A stretch of DNA of 64,000 bases from Epiperipatus broadwayi (lineage: Eukaryota; Onychophora; Udeonychophora; Euonychophora; Peripatidae): NCBI GenBank assembly GCA_028023455.1, contig JAQFVV010000030.1:3676501-3740500 (forward strand), given 5' to 3'. The notes under the pieces were generated by a model that did no database searches, had not been told where the DNA came from, and was given only the letters and a program-made list of their open reading frames with translations. Of the stretch, positions 38,915-50,887 are shown piece after piece (position 1 is the stretch's first letter; each line of letters opens with the position of its first letter). The position numbers and the translations under genes were made by a program.

Positions 38915-38999
38915 CATGTGTCAAAGTATCGGCAGGGAAGCGAATTGGGACAACTGCTTGTAAGGCAGCTGTGCTGAACACTCGGCCACTAACGATTAA
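38915..38999 (-). mobile_element. tRNA-derived SINE (minus strand, internally deleted)
   Basis: In reverse: TTAGTGGCCGAGTGTTCAGC (A box), ACAGCTGCCTTACAAGCAGT, TTCGCTTCCC and the tail ACTTTGACACATGGAAAA. The B-box segment has lost several bases next to TTGGGACAA. A TA repeat lies at each flank. Confidence 0.75.
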
Positions 39000-39197
39000 C
39001 ATGTATATATATATATTTATGAGCAGAAATAAAAATAAATGTTATATTTTCATACATTCTTGCATTCAAAAAAAAATATTGGAATTATAATTTCAGAGTG
39101 CAATTAAAGAATAAAAATCCACGTTGGGAAAACTCTGGATGATCGGATCCTACACTAGACCATATGACTAAAATAATTTAATAAAAATAGTAAGATA

Positions 39198-39327
<130 letters not shown>

Positions 39328-39504
39328 AGAGAATATACACAATACTTTTTATGTAGAATAGTCTCTAAAGTTTATAGAAATATCATATTTGCAATTCCAA
39401 TTTTTCTGTACAATAGCATACTTTTTTTCTCTCTCTATGCCACATACAGAACCAATGTGTCTGTAGTTATTCCATCAAAATATATAAAAACTAAACTGAA
39501 TTCA

Positions 39505-39770
39505 TATCTATATGACTATATAAGCAGGTTGGCTTAGATTGTAAACATTTACGTTTTTCAGTTTTGACTGATAGCTTGATAGTGAAATATGAAAGTAAAT
39601 GATGGGAGCTAGGAGAAAGTGCATTATATTTTAAAAATCTAGATACACTGTTCAAAGATCGAAAGCTCCTTACTGATGAAAGGCATGTGCTTGAAACTAA
39701 TATAAGGACTTTGGATAAGACAGCATATAATAAAGGTTTATTAAGCACCACATGACATCTCTTGGTTACT
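39505..39770 (+). repeat. Dispersed repeat with hammerhead motif, copy 2 of the ATGACTATATAAGC family
   Basis: It shares its first 130 bp with 16305-16440 and continues into a hammerhead-type motif (39661-39712) and a TAATAAAGG stretch. The minus-strand frame 39751-39491 is a shadow across it. It may be the terminal repeat of a Penelope-like element or a small ribozyme-bearing retroelement. Confidence 0.5.
39661..39712 (+). ncRNA. Type I hammerhead ribozyme candidate
   Basis: The core boxes are CUGAUGA at 39673-39679 and GAAA at 39693-39696. Stem I pairs UCCUUA (39667-39672) with UAAGGA (39703-39708), extended by AAAG and CUUU beyond a one-base bulge on each side. Stem II is short: AAG and C against GCUU with one bulged G. 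Stem III is reduced to ACUAAU, one change from the palindrome ACUAGU. The expected cut is between 39702 and 39703. The mismatch in stem III lowers the chance of activity. Confidence 0.6.
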
Positions 39771-39891
39771 AAAGCTTACAAAAATGAAGGTGAAAAAATA
39801 TGCTGCTAAAACAACAATATGTAAGCTGAAATTATATGATAGATTATGTGATAGTTTATTGTTTTACTGTGCAACTTATACTAATGGAAGT

Positions 39892-39925
39892 TCTCTCTCT
39901 CTTCTCTCTCTCTCTCTCTCTCTCT
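39892..39925. repeat. (CT)n microsatellite
   Basis: Simple CT tract of about 33 bp with one interruption. Confidence 0.9.
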
Positions 39926-40118
39926 GTTATTGATAATTCCCAAAGAGATTTCTATAAATCTCTTATATTTAAATTGGGATTCTAAAAGGTTAAAAACTTT
40001 TACTAGATTTTATAAATAATATAAATGTATATATGTGAAGATGTATATTTTGTGAAAGTGTTAGTATGAAAGATGAAAATACCCTGTATGGTTTATTGCA
40101 TCAGTCTAAATAACAGAT

Positions 40119-40374
40119 CAGTGATGGCGAACCTTTTTGAGAAGTGGGTCAAATTTTGATCATTATTTTTTAGTACTAGCTCCTGAGTTACTAAGTCAGT
40201 GATGTCACTTGGAAAGGGAAAGGGGAGGATGGTTAAAAACTACCATTTTTTTTGGTTCTTTTTAAAATCCTCTAAAAAGTTTATGTTTCCTTTTTATAAA
40301 AATCAACGCATGGGCCATTTAAAAAGCCTGCGTGGATCAGTGTATTCCCATGGGTCATAAGTTCGCCATTACTG
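40119..40374. mobile_element. hAT-type MITE, 256 bp
   Basis: Starts CAGTGATGGCGAACCTTTTT and ends, in reverse, CAGTAATGGCGAACTTATG. This inverted end is typical of hAT elements. The flanks TAACAGAT (40111-40118) and CAACAGAC (40375-40382) fit an 8-bp hAT target duplication with two changes. It has no coding capacity and would depend on a hAT transposase elsewhere. Confidence 0.85.
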
Positions 40375-40382
40375 CAACAGAC

Positions 40383-42525
40383 TCAAGAAGTAAGGAACTT
40401 GCATTAATTCATAGTTCAATAAAGTTTTTAAAAAAATTAAGTTGAGTGAAACTGTTCTATTGAAATGTTGCTTCCTTATAAATATTACATTCTACTTTTC
40501 CAAGAGTCCCAATAGGCAATAAAATAGAATTGTTGCTTGGACAAAATATCTTACGAATATGATATGAGCTTTCTAATAACTGTTAAGAAAGAACCACATG
40601 AGAGATTGCAAAAAAGTTAAACATAAATCTTAAAGAGATTTTATTTTTGTATATTGCGAATGAAAATCTGATTCAAAAAAGTTTTTTTTTTTAAAAAAAA
40701 AAATTTAATTCAGAATAAGAAATCCTACTTTTTTTCCAACCTATTTTTATTATCCTCTTTAAAAAAAAAAAAGTAAATTGTATATATTTTATGTGAATGT
40801 ATAATGGAAGTCATAAAAGTATTAAAATATAAACATTCAAAATACGAAATAAAATATAAATAAAGAGAAATGTGTGATAAATTATTACACATATCTGTTG
40901 TTTATGTGAAATTCGATACTAACTCTCGGGTAACATAACTGCCACTTAAGACAATTCTACAAGTTTAACTGATATCACTATTATATCTAAAATTTTAACT
41001 GAATTAAGTAAAGTCTACAAGAATAAAATTGGATTTAATTATAAAATTTCATATAAATCAATTCAAATTTTTTTAAAAGAAAAAAAAAATCATTTTTTCT
41101 TTAAAAATTTAAAGAAGAGTCGTTTAAGTAAAAGATTATGATAGTCCAAAGTATATTGGAGGGGGGGGGCTCAAAATTATTCCTAGTTTAGAAGATATGC
41201 CTAGTTACAATAAGATATAAATCGATTTGATTCGAGTGAGAATTAAAAATTATTCCAGCTTGTTTAAAACTAATATAATATACTTCAGAATTTTATAAAT
41301 GATTTAACTTGAGTTTTAAATTTGCCAATAATAATTATATTTTTAAAAAAGCATTTATCCTGACGATAGCAAAAAAAAAAAACATCAGGTTGCCAATTAA
41401 ATAATAAAACACTTTTATCCATACCTAATTAAATATTTTGCCTTTTATAAAAATGTGCATTGTAGAAAACAAGCATTTTTTATTGAGAAATTAGAAAAAT
41501 AAAATTGAAATTAAGATCTTATGTTAGTTTTCAAAACAAAACCTTTATTTGGAAATTTATCTGTAGTCCTCTTTTATTATAATGCTATTATTATTATTAT
41601 CTTTATAATTAAAAATGAGGGTTAATACGTTGTACTATATCATTTTTTTTAAAAATTATATACCAATAAAAAATTTACAAATTATGAATTTGACACTCAG
41701 AAACTGTAAAAAAAAATTGGAAAAAAAGTATTTTAGGTTACTGCTTTTATGTTATGATTTGGTATTTGGAATAATAATTATTTAAACAAAGCTATAATAT
41801 ATGGAAAAGGTTTTTTAAAAAATTTCCAAGACATTTTGATTACAAGAAAAAAACATAATGTCAATGCCCTTTATAAAAGATGTCTGAATGGTCTAAAAAA
41901 GATATTACAACAGTGTCAAATAACATCATACAGAGTAAATATAAAACATACAAGATAATGGGTTTCTAGAAAGTGCTAAATTTTAAATATGATAAGATTA
42001 TCTCTATTAAGTGTCTTAGCTTAAATAGCAAGGTTTGGCATAATGGATTAATTGGTTCCAAAGTTTATTACTTCTATCACCTATTCATTATAATTTACAT
42101 TAAAATATATGTATATAAAATTAACTCATTCTGAGGTTGTGGTCTATACTAAAGTTACCATTTAACCACAACTATTTAGCATAGACAATTAAAAATATAA
42201 ATGTAAAATTATCTCTAAAATTAATTGTTTTACATATTGTACAGTTAGATTTTAATGAAAACCAAAACTCAACTTTTAAAAACCTAAAATAAAACTAAGC
42301 AAATGCACATCTAATAAAATTTCTCTCCTTATTTCAGAACTTCTGCTTTTTGTGAGATAATATTCAGCAACAGTTTTATTTGCAGTAGCAGCTTCACCTC
42401 TCCTTATAATACTATGCACCTTTATTGGAATTCATTGAACCATATTTTTTGGCAATAAACTCCTTTACACATCTAGCACACTAAGAATCTTGGCAAAAAA
42501 CAATTTCTTGTTGCATTGCTAAATG
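40383..42525. other. Very AT-rich non-coding stretch
   Basis: No gene. Many homopolymer runs, including ten G at 41160-41169. Confidence 0.5.
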
Positions 42526-42529
42526 TATA

Positions 42530-42801
42530 CCATATAATACTCAATTGTCCAAGTATTTTACTACCTTTACACAATGCTTTATATATTTCCACCCTTTTCT
42601 ACAGTTTACAGTTTCGATTGCTCCAGCAATCTTTTTCAGAACATTACATCTCCTAATCTCAACTGTTACAAGTTGAGATTAGGAGATATAATATTCTGAA
42701 GAAGATTGTTGGGGTAATGGAAACTGTAAACTGTAGAAGATGATGGGAAATAAGGCATTGTAAAAGTAGTAAAATGTTTGGACAATTGAGTATTATATGG
42801 T
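42530..42801. repeat. Head-to-head inverted repeat with paired hammerhead-like hairpins
   Basis: Arms 42530-42664 and 42671-42801 are reverse complements with a 6-bp spacer. The left arm in reverse has CUGAAAA, an A, the stem GAUUGC / GCAAUC and GAAAC (42640-42611). The right arm has CUGAAGA (42696-42702), AGAUUGU and GGAAAC (42719-42724). The motif is the one at 22.3 kb. The outer ends are CCATATAATACTCAATTGTCC-like, one in each orientation. Confidence 0.75.
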
Positions 42802-44560
42802 TAATCCATATTAGCAAAAGAAAGTCTTTTTATTTAATAATGTTATAATGTAAACTGCTTAAAATGTTTTTTGCTATCTGTGTACTTTTTAATTAGTCCT
42901 TATTTTTTTTAAAAATTGGTGCAGCTTAAAATTTACAATAGCAGATCATTGTATAGTTTTTTTTGTTTGTTTGTTTTTTTTAAAAAATATATCCTTTTTT
43001 TTTTTCATTTTAATACTGAGTAATTGTTTGATTTTTTTAAAAAAAAAAGTTTAGAATTAAAATTGATTGTTTGAAACAAAATTAAATGCAAACTCATATA
43101 ACATAAGAAGACGGTCTCATGTTTTACTCAGAGCTGACATACTCTGAGCAGGCTAATCATTATGGTTGCTTAATCAGCCAGTAGTATTCTTTGTAACATT
43201 TTTAATTTCATTTAATGACATTCATCAATTATGTGAGTCTGTACTTTAGCAGTTAGATGTCATCATTTTTATGGTAATTTAGCTTTGAAATTACTATTAT
43301 TATTTTATAAGAGTATAGAAATATTTTTTGCTTAAAAAAAGAAACATCAAAGATAAACAAGTTTCAAGCAGAACTCAGATTTGATTGGTATATTTACAAA
43401 TAAATAATTGTTGTCTAACTTGTTGACTGACAAATGTCTGATTTCCCTCTAAAATGGATCTTATTTTATAGTGAGATTGCCTTCCTCCCTGGAAACAACC
43501 AAATTCATTGAATTAGTTATATGATTGGTTTATTTAGGTCATGGAATATTTATTTGCTTTACTTGTTGTTTCATTGGTCACCTGTATTAGCAGGCTTGAT
43601 AGCTTTGTACATTTAACATGTTATTTAAGAGCAAGCTTATGATAAGCTCATAACATTCTTGCTTCTGGCTAAAGTTAACTTTGGAATACATAGATCTTGA
43701 GATAATCTGGTGATTATCTAGATTAATTCCTTGCTTTATTTTTTATTCTGATTTCATAATCATCTAATCTTCTTTTATTATTATTATTATTATTATGTCT
43801 GGTTTTGTGGTTCTTGCAATTGGTTTTCTCTTGGATCATCTTCTGGTGTTTTCTTCATTGTTGTACTATGCTCATAATTATGCCTCAAATGATCTTTCTG
43901 CCTTGTGGTATTGTTGTCTATATGAGGTTTGGATAATAACTAGTCAGCTGTATTGTATACATAATCCAACTTTGATAGATTTGTAGCATGAATAAGTTCA
44001 TTATCTGAGAGTATGTTTGTCATGAATTCACAACAAAAACCTAAATACAAATAATCTTACAAAATATTATAAAAATACATGGATGCTGTGTCAGTTGATG
44101 GCCTCCTGTTTAGTGTTAAAACTTCTCTTATTTTTTAAACATAATTTTGATTTTAAAATATTTCTTTTTGATATCAACATTAATAAACCATCAAATTTGG
44201 TTTTTATGATTCACGCTTAAAATTATTACAATTTACATACCAAATTTATATTGAATATTTTCATTGCTAACAAATATCATGTGATCAAGATGTCTGCCAC
44301 TCTAACACTTATTGTAAGTATTCACATTTCTTGGATAAATCTTAATTTAGTGATCTTTGTCTCATAGGATAAAATGTTAGACAAATCAGAATTTGTTGTT
44401 CCTGCTTAGAAATTTTATTCCATATGAGAATTTATAGAGTTAATTTTTGTATTTCAATTATTAATAAACAAATGAATAAATCCTGATATAAAATATCTTC
44501 TATATACTACAATAGCATACATAGGATATAAAAATCTACAGCATATAATATGATAATAAA
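42802..44560. other. Non-coding stretch
   Basis: No gene is supported. 43080-44000 is less AT-rich, and a 63-codon frame (43795-43986) starts next to an ATT tract (43772-43795), but it has no recognised domain. Confidence 0.45.
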
Positions 44561-44562
44561 GA

Positions 44563-44630
44563 TTAAAACAGGCAAAACTCCCCATATAGTAGTGTCACTC
44601 AGTGCAAGCCAGAGTAAGAAATGATCATGT
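44563..44630 (+). repeat. Dispersed repeat with GGCAAAACTC / TAGTAGTG, copy 2
   Basis: Matches 16184-16262 and the reverse of 53865-53940. Confidence 0.55.
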
Positions 44631-44931
44631 GATGTTTAATGGTTTAATAATAATAAAGATCAGATATACCTGCAAAAAATTCCTAGGTTTACAGATTTGC
44701 TCTTCAGACTAGATGACAACTGGAATAAGAAACTATTAACAACAATTCTACTGTATCTTTTATGAGGCAGGCTAGCATAACTGGAAGCTGGTTTTTTACA
44801 AGGAGCATTCACAACATCCATACAAACCATTGCTTGGTACTACTAACAATTATATAGCTCTTTTAATTAACAACTATTTCCTCCTCTTCTATAGCAATCA
44901 GTCTTCAGAATCTCTTTTTAATATTCATCTA

Positions 44932-46067
44932 CACCTGGGTCTCTTTTTACATGATTCGTGTTTCACCGGAAGTCGATCTCCAATAATGCGATATTACTTT
45001 AAACAATAAATTTTGCGCACTTACATTATATTGAAAATAATAGCACATTATTGGAATTCGACTTTCATCTTAGTAATTTCAATATTTTCAGTGCTTTATA
45101 ATAGTAAGATTTTATGCAATAATGAAATTAAAATCATGATTTCCACATTTTATGTACACACATTAAATTTTACAAGATTATAATGTAAATTTGTTCAAAC
45201 ATTGTGCATGTTAATTTTGCATTTTAAATTACATTCTGTTTTTGCTTTTTAAAGAAGAAAATAATCAATTATTAATCATTTAGTATCCGCAAGTTTATTT
45301 TTAAAAGGTGAGTAATAGCAGTGGGCACAATTAAATCTGACAATTAAAAAATAAAATCTGATTTTTAATTGTAATTAACAATTTAAAAATTACTTACAGT
45401 GACTTGAAATTAATGTGATGTAAAATGAAATTTTATTTTTAAACGGAATTGAAAATTAAAGACAAAAATAAGAATTTAATTTTAAGTTGTTAGTTTTAAT
45501 TAAATTTTTCACAGCAGTGGTGAATAAATGTCTTTTTATTATCATAAGTTTAAGTTCATAAACAATTAATAAAATCATCATCTCAAAGATTAATTACTAA
45601 TTACGTTGTCAACAGAAAACCATTAACACAATATGAGAGTGAACTTGGCACTAGTTGTATTTCCTCTTGTGAAGAATCTATTTTTTACCAGTTTGCAAAC
45701 GAAACTGTTTCAGCAAATAGCGATAATAATTAAAATGTGTATTAAAAAATGTAAATTACTGTACTGTAAATTATGCATAAAAATATATTATTTTGAATAA
45801 AATTAAATATTATAGTTAAAAAAACTTTGTCTTGTATCTATTTTTTTCAAATTTGAAATTTTTTATCAGTCATATTTTATTCCCTTATTTTTTTTTTTGC
45901 ACGAATTTTAAAGTAAATTTTACGTTGGTGCTTTGCTTTTACGCGAGTTTTGAAAAATCACAGTCCGTATCCCCCTTTTTCAAGGTAAGTTATGGCTATT
46001 TTTGCACAATTTTGTTTGTGCGTGTTTTCTGAGGAACCTATCTATCACGTAAAACGAGACCCAGGTG
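44932..46067. mobile_element. TA-flanked non-autonomous DNA transposon (Tc1/mariner-like ends)
   Basis: The left end CACCTGGGTCTCTTTTTACA and the right end in reverse CACCTGGGTCTCGTTTTACG form inverted repeats of about 23 bp with two or three differences. Both are bordered by TA (44930-44931 and 46068-46069), as expected for Tc1/mariner-type integration. The 1.1-kb interior has no transposase. The frame 45832-46032 is Phe-rich and not convincing. The left interior carries a hairpin shared with 56.0-56.6 kb. Confidence 0.7.
44968..45118. repeat. Small inverted repeat of the GAAGTCGA-CTCCAATAATGCG family
   Basis: 44968-45008 (GAAGTCGATCTCCAATAATG, TATTACTTTAAA) is inverted in 45045-45118 (CATTATTGGAATTCGACTTTC). 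The block is shared with 56030-56640. The outer part of the right side (CAATATTTTCAGTGCTTTATAATA) also matches 56600-56625. Confidence 0.7.
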
Positions 46068-46069
46068 TA

Positions 46070-46836
46070 CTTAATTAGTGCATTTTTCACTTATAAATTG
46101 TATTTTTAATTTAAATTTTGTTTACAGTTAATAGATTAAATAAGTAATACTCTTTCTATTATTAATATGACAATGTTTGAATTCTTACTTAAACTAATAT
46201 TTAGTTATTTTTCAAAATAAATTTAAACTGAATCTTTATTTTTTTACTCTTTTCAAACATAATAAATGAGAAAAAGTTCATTATATTATTTATTAGTCTT
46301 TGTTGCAACACATTTAAATGTATTTTATTTCTTTAAATATTTTGTTTAAAAAAAAATTTAAGCTCACTGTATTAAAAATCTTTTCTAATATAACTGTGTA
46401 ATATAAGATTGTAATAATTGTTTGTTGTTTTTTTTAATGTAAAACAAAATAACTGAATGTGAACTAAATTACTATAGTATTTCCTAAAAAGCAGTTTTAA
46501 TTAAAAATATTTGAATTGATTATTTCCGCTTTTTCTATTCAATATTTGTAAAGACTTATAATTAAAGACATATAGTAAACTAATTAATATATTTGAAGTA
46601 ATAAAATGTATGATATAACATCAAAACTTAGCTTTTCTCTAAATACTTTTGTATGTATTTGTTTTTGAAAATGTATAATAAAATAGTTTATTTAAATTTG
46701 TGAGCATCTATTTTATTATAAAAATTAAAAATATGCTTATTGTTGAAAATAAAGAAAGTATCAAAAATGTCTTTATAATGATTTAGACATTATTTTATAA
46801 AGATTAATACCGTTTCTTGTTTATTTATTCATTTTT
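46070..46836. other. AT-rich non-coding stretch
   Basis: Nothing recognisable. Confidence 0.5.
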
Positions 46837-46849
46837 AACTATTCTTATT

Positions 46850-46944
46850 GGTCAAGCGTTGGTGATCGAATGTGTCAGCACAGCCGCCATGCAAGCAATT
46901 GTCCCGGGTTCGCTTTTCGGCCAATACTTTGACACATGAAAAAA
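46850..46944 (+). mobile_element. tRNA-derived SINE with target duplication
   Basis: Contains GTTGGTGATCGAATGTGTCA (A-box region), a B box with GGGTTCGCTTTTC and the tail CTTTGACACATGAAAAA. Flanked by AACTATTCTTATT (46837-46849) and AACTACTCTTATT (46945-46957). Confidence 0.85.
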
Positions 46945-46957
46945 AACTACTCTTATT

Positions 46958-47860
46958 TTTTTACTTTCATTATTTGTAATATTTCATCTTTTTGTGTGTG
47001 TGCGTGTGAGAATAATAAATTTTAGAAACAATTAAGACCCCCCCCCACGCTGATTCTGTCAACTTGATTAAAAATTCCATTTTTCATTTTCTTTATATGC
47101 ATAATTATTTCACCTTGTTTTCATTGAGAAATATTACTTATAGATATGAATTATCTCATGATCTTACTACTTAATAGATACCTTAACATATATATAAAGA
47201 ACTTATCATACATTATGAAACTGAAGAAATTTAAAATTTATGACAATTTTATCTTTGTTGATAAAATTTTTTATAATATAACATTCATTTTTTATATCAA
47301 AAAATTATATTTGATTACTTTAAAATAAAATTACTCAAAAATTATAATTTTTGAAGATATGAAGATCAATATAAAAATAAAATATGCAGTATTAGTATGA
47401 ATAGATTCAGTTGTGTTAACAATTAACTGTTATTAAAAAGCTTAAAATTAAGGTTTAAAGCAGAAATAATCTGAGAAAACTGAAATATATTTGCAAAAAA
47501 AATGTTTACTCATTTGATGGCAAACAATTTGCATATCTATCAAATTTTTATAACTATAATACTGTCATTTAAAAAATTATTTGATAAAAATATATTATAT
47601 TTATTTTTTTAGTTTCAAATCGGCATTAGAGATTTTGTAAAATTTAAAGTTTCTAAATAAAAAAGATAAGCAGTGAAAAAAAAAAAAAGAATCAATTTGA
47701 GAGAAAATTATTATCAAAGAAAGATCTTGAAAGGTACCTTTGCTGACGGTCATCAAAATCATCATTGATGAGACTATTGATGTGAAGTGATATCTAATTT
47801 TTGAATAATTTAATATACTAAAAGTATTACTTATTGAATTGTTTTTCAAAACTTTTAATT
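46958..47860. other. AT-rich non-coding stretch
   Basis: No supported gene. A GT tract lies near 46993-47008, and a run of C is at 47038-47046. Confidence 0.5.
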
Positions 47861-47953
47861 TTTTTTTTATATGTCAAAGTGTTAACCGGGAAGCAAACCC
47901 AGGCCAGTTTGGAAGGCAACCATGCTAACCGCCAGGCCACCAACACTTGACAA
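47861..47953 (-). mobile_element. tRNA-derived SINE (minus strand)
   Basis: In reverse: TGTTGGTGGCCTGGCGGTTAGC (A box), TTGCCTTCCAAACTGGCC, GGGTTTGCTTCCCGG (B box) and the tail CACTTTGACATATAAAA. Of the copies here it is most like the 33.1 kb SINE. Confidence 0.8.
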
Positions 47954-48033
47954 CTTTAAAAAATTTTAATCTTCATTTATGTCATATTAGTTTTAATATA
48001 TGAATTTTTTTCCTGATTTTATGTATGTGTGGA

Positions 48034-48100
48034 GATGATAATCTGGATTAACTGATGAGTGCTGGTTTAGCATAAAATACATATAATGATGATTATTTAT
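48034..48100 (+). ncRNA. Type I hammerhead ribozyme, first unit of copy C (GAAA box damaged)
   Basis: CUGAUGA is intact (48052-48058). Stem II is GUGCU / AGCAU. The GAAA box is AAAA, so the conserved G is lost. The stem I inner strand is changed as well. Probably inactive. Confidence 0.65.
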
Positions 48101-48523
48101 TTTTTTGATATATGTGTGATCAAGTATGTCAGTAGTATGAGATAGTATGAATAGTTGAGGGTCATGTGAAAATCTGAGTTCAAACCCCCTATATATTACA
48201 TATTGGAGCACAGGTATGAAAAAGCCTGTACTGTAGAAAAAAAATTCATATATTAAAATATAGTGCTGTAAGGTCTTCTCATCCCTCATATATGTATGTA
48301 AATGCATTAGATTCTGTACATGAGGGGTCAGTGTGACTTATGGTCAACATGGGTAGGATGAGAAGCTTGGCACAATGTGAACTTTGAGTATTCCATCATC
48401 AGATTTTCAGTAAAATGGATGAAAGAAAGAGTTGTAGGGTGGAGTGGATTGAAGCCTGTTTATTAAAGTATGAAGATTGGCTATCTTAATATAAGATGAG
48501 AATTGATTGTATATAAGTGTGGA

Positions 48524-48591
48524 GATGATAATCTGGACCAATTGATGAGTACTGGTTTAGCACGAAATACGGATATTGATTATTATTTATC
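48524..48591 (+). ncRNA. Type I hammerhead ribozyme, second unit of copy C (C3 changed)
   Basis: The core reads UUGAUGA (48542-48548) in place of CUGAUGA, stem II is GUACU / AGCAC with one mismatch, and GAAA is intact. Predicted weak or inactive. Confidence 0.65.
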
Positions 48592-48699
48592 TTTTTGGCA
48601 TGTGTGTAATCAAGTATGTCAGCAATATGAGATAGCATGGATAGTTGAGGGTTGTGTGAAAGTCTGAGTTCAAATTCCCTGTATATGTCATATTAGTTT

Positions 48700-49926
48700 G
48701 TATATATTATTACTTTTCTATCTAAGAAATATTTATATCAAAAACTTTTAAACAAACTACTAGACAATTAATATTTAAGAAGTTGGTCTTATTGAAATCT
48801 GAAGACGTCTATTGAAATACTTTCTTTAAAAAATCACCGTAATGTTTTTTGAACTATTTTTGATCTATTTGTTGTTGTCGTATTTAGAATTAATAATTTG
48901 ATGTTACCCATATCATATATAACAAATTGGTCTTGACTTTTCATCATGATAATATTAACAAATTATCATATGTATTTTCTGATTAATTAAATTCTTCCCT
49001 TTTAACTGCATCTATTCATTATCTAACTATATTTATTCTATACTATTTTATTAATATTATAAAAGTTTAAGCAGCCCAAAAATTAAGTTTGCTACATTGC
49101 CAAAAAAATATCCATTTTACATAGGATTATCAAATCCATGGAGCAAAGAGAGCCTCGTGTCTAATCAAAAACTTACTCTAATTATTTTTTATGTCAAACT
49201 TTTTAACAAATGTATTTGAATAAAGGTGTATATTTCTGCTGCAAATGTTTATATATATATAAAGATTTAGCAATTTTATTAAAACATTTTAGAATATTGA
49301 AGTAATCCTGCTTAGACATTTTAACATGTTTATTTTAATATTTAATAGCATCTAATCAATTGATTCATTTTTTTTATTACTATTTTCTTTTTTTTCCTAC
49401 ATTTTTTTAAATACTTGCTAGCGACTAATCATATATTCATTTTATCTCGTTTATAATTTTTCATTAAGTAATAAGCATTTTATTTTATTGTTTTATTCAT
49501 CTTTTTCAGTTTAAAAAATCAACTTTTCCTTAATACTATGTCTTTTAAAAGTCATTTGGCATGTGTTAATAGTTACTTGACACACACAAAATATTTTCTT
49601 TTTTAGTTTTTATTATTTATTTTTTAATATCGATTTTTATTTTGTTTCGTTTTGTTTTCCTATCAATTTCTGAAAGCTTATTATATTTTATTCTGAGATT
49701 TAAGTTAAAAATAAATATACATTTTGTAATTTTAAATTGTTTTTACTAATAAGGTTCCCCTGATTCTAATTATTATTTTTTCTATTCTTAAACTTTTATC
49801 GTAGTCGTCACTCTTCATTATAATAGACTTTCCATATAATGTAAGAGATTACTTTTTATAAAAAGCAATATGTTTTAATATAATAGATAGGTAAACAACT
49901 TTGAAATTATGTAAGTAATGCAAAAT
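48700..49926. other. AT-rich non-coding stretch
   Basis: Nothing recognisable. Confidence 0.5.
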
Positions 49927-49940
49927 GATTGGAAATATTT

Positions 49941-50049
49941 TTTTTTCATATGTCATAGCATCGGCTAGAAGGCGAACCCACCATCGTCTGCAACCAACTA
50001 CTTGCTTGCAAGGCGGCTGCGATGACCTCTCGGCTAACAACGCTTGATT
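49941..50049 (-). mobile_element. tRNA-derived SINE (minus strand) with target duplication
   Basis: In reverse: GCGTTGTTAGCCGAGAGGTC (A box), GCAGCCGCCTTGCAAGCAAG, GGTTCGCCTTC (B box) and the tail GATGCTATGACATATGAAAA. Flanks GATTGGAAATATTT (49927-49940) and GATTGGAGATATTT (50050-50063) are a 14-bp target duplication with one change. Confidence 0.85.
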
Positions 50050-50217
50050 GATTGGAGATATTTCTCCAGGTTTATTTACATATTTTCAAAATGCTTCTAT
50101 TTATTTATTACTTATATTAATGTTGTTTTTCTTGGTCAAGATTGTTTAATAAAACAAATCTCTGATTTCTAATTTTAAGATATAGTTGCATTAAAATTGT
50201 CTACTTTATATGAAATA

Positions 50218-50480
50218 GTAGCAATTTCCAAATACTTGTATTTTAACATTCAATCCATCAATTTAATATGCATTACTGTAGAATGTCACTTAATTATATT
50301 TGTATGAAAGATGAGCATCTCTCCAAGGTAGCTGATGATGGTTGTTACCTAAAATGTATACATATCTTGTCAATTTTGCTCTGCGTATGCCAACTAAACA
50401 GTAAATATTTAATGAATGTGATTGGATCTGACACACACTTTCTAGATTTTTTATATATTTTCAAGGTGTGTTGATCTATT
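50218..50480 (+). repeat. Repeat with GCTGATGATGGT hairpin, copy 1
   Basis: Shares TTTCCAA...TTAATAT, a GATGATGGT..TT block, ATCTAAAATGTA-like and AATGAATGT blocks with 50620-50840. The core CUGAUGA (50329-50335), GGU-UGUU-ACC and a following palindrome AUGUAUACAU recall a decayed hammerhead (GAAA is AAAA). Confidence 0.45.
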
Positions 50481-50619
50481 TATTATATAATTCAATGTTA
50501 GGTTTTTTGACCAAAGTTACTTAAGTCAGTAAGTCTCTATTCTCTATTCTACCTTAATTAAGATATAGTCATATTTGAATTACGTAATCGATATAAAAAC
50601 AACTATTTCACCGAATATT

Positions 50620-50840
50620 AGCATTTGTCATCAAGTCAATCAATTTTCCAATATTAATATAAAATAAGCATTTATTACACTTATTTGGAAAATTTGCATT
50701 ATTCCATGTTAATTGATGATGGTGGTTTTTTTTATCTAAAATGTAAGTATATTGCCAAGTTATTTCACATTTTTTTCAATCATATTACAATCAAACAATG
50801 AATGTTTAACACTCGATTACCGGAGCTGATATCTCTTCAG
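50620..50840 (+). repeat. Repeat with TTGATGATGGT hairpin, copy 2
   Basis: A second, more decayed copy of 50218-50480 on the same strand, about 390 bp downstream. Confidence 0.45.
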
Positions 50841-50887
50841 ATATATATATATATATATACAGAAGCACTGAAAATCTCCAGATAACT

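Larger units (their letters stand above)
47994..48683 (+). mobile_element. Ribozyme-bearing repeat, copy C (1.4 tandem units, two ribozymes)
   Basis: A 690-bp insertion with a perfect 16-bp target duplication, TATGTCATATTAGTTT (47978-47993 and 48684-48699). It is a head-to-tail concatemer. The ribozyme boxes lie at 48052 and 48542, 490 bp apart, and the sequence after each is the same (GTCAG.A.TATGAGATAG, TAGTTGAGGGT, TCTGAGTTCAAA, CCCT). No reading frame spans it: the minus frame 48307-47993 is antisense and is not conserved. There is no inverted stub in this copy. Confidence 0.85.
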
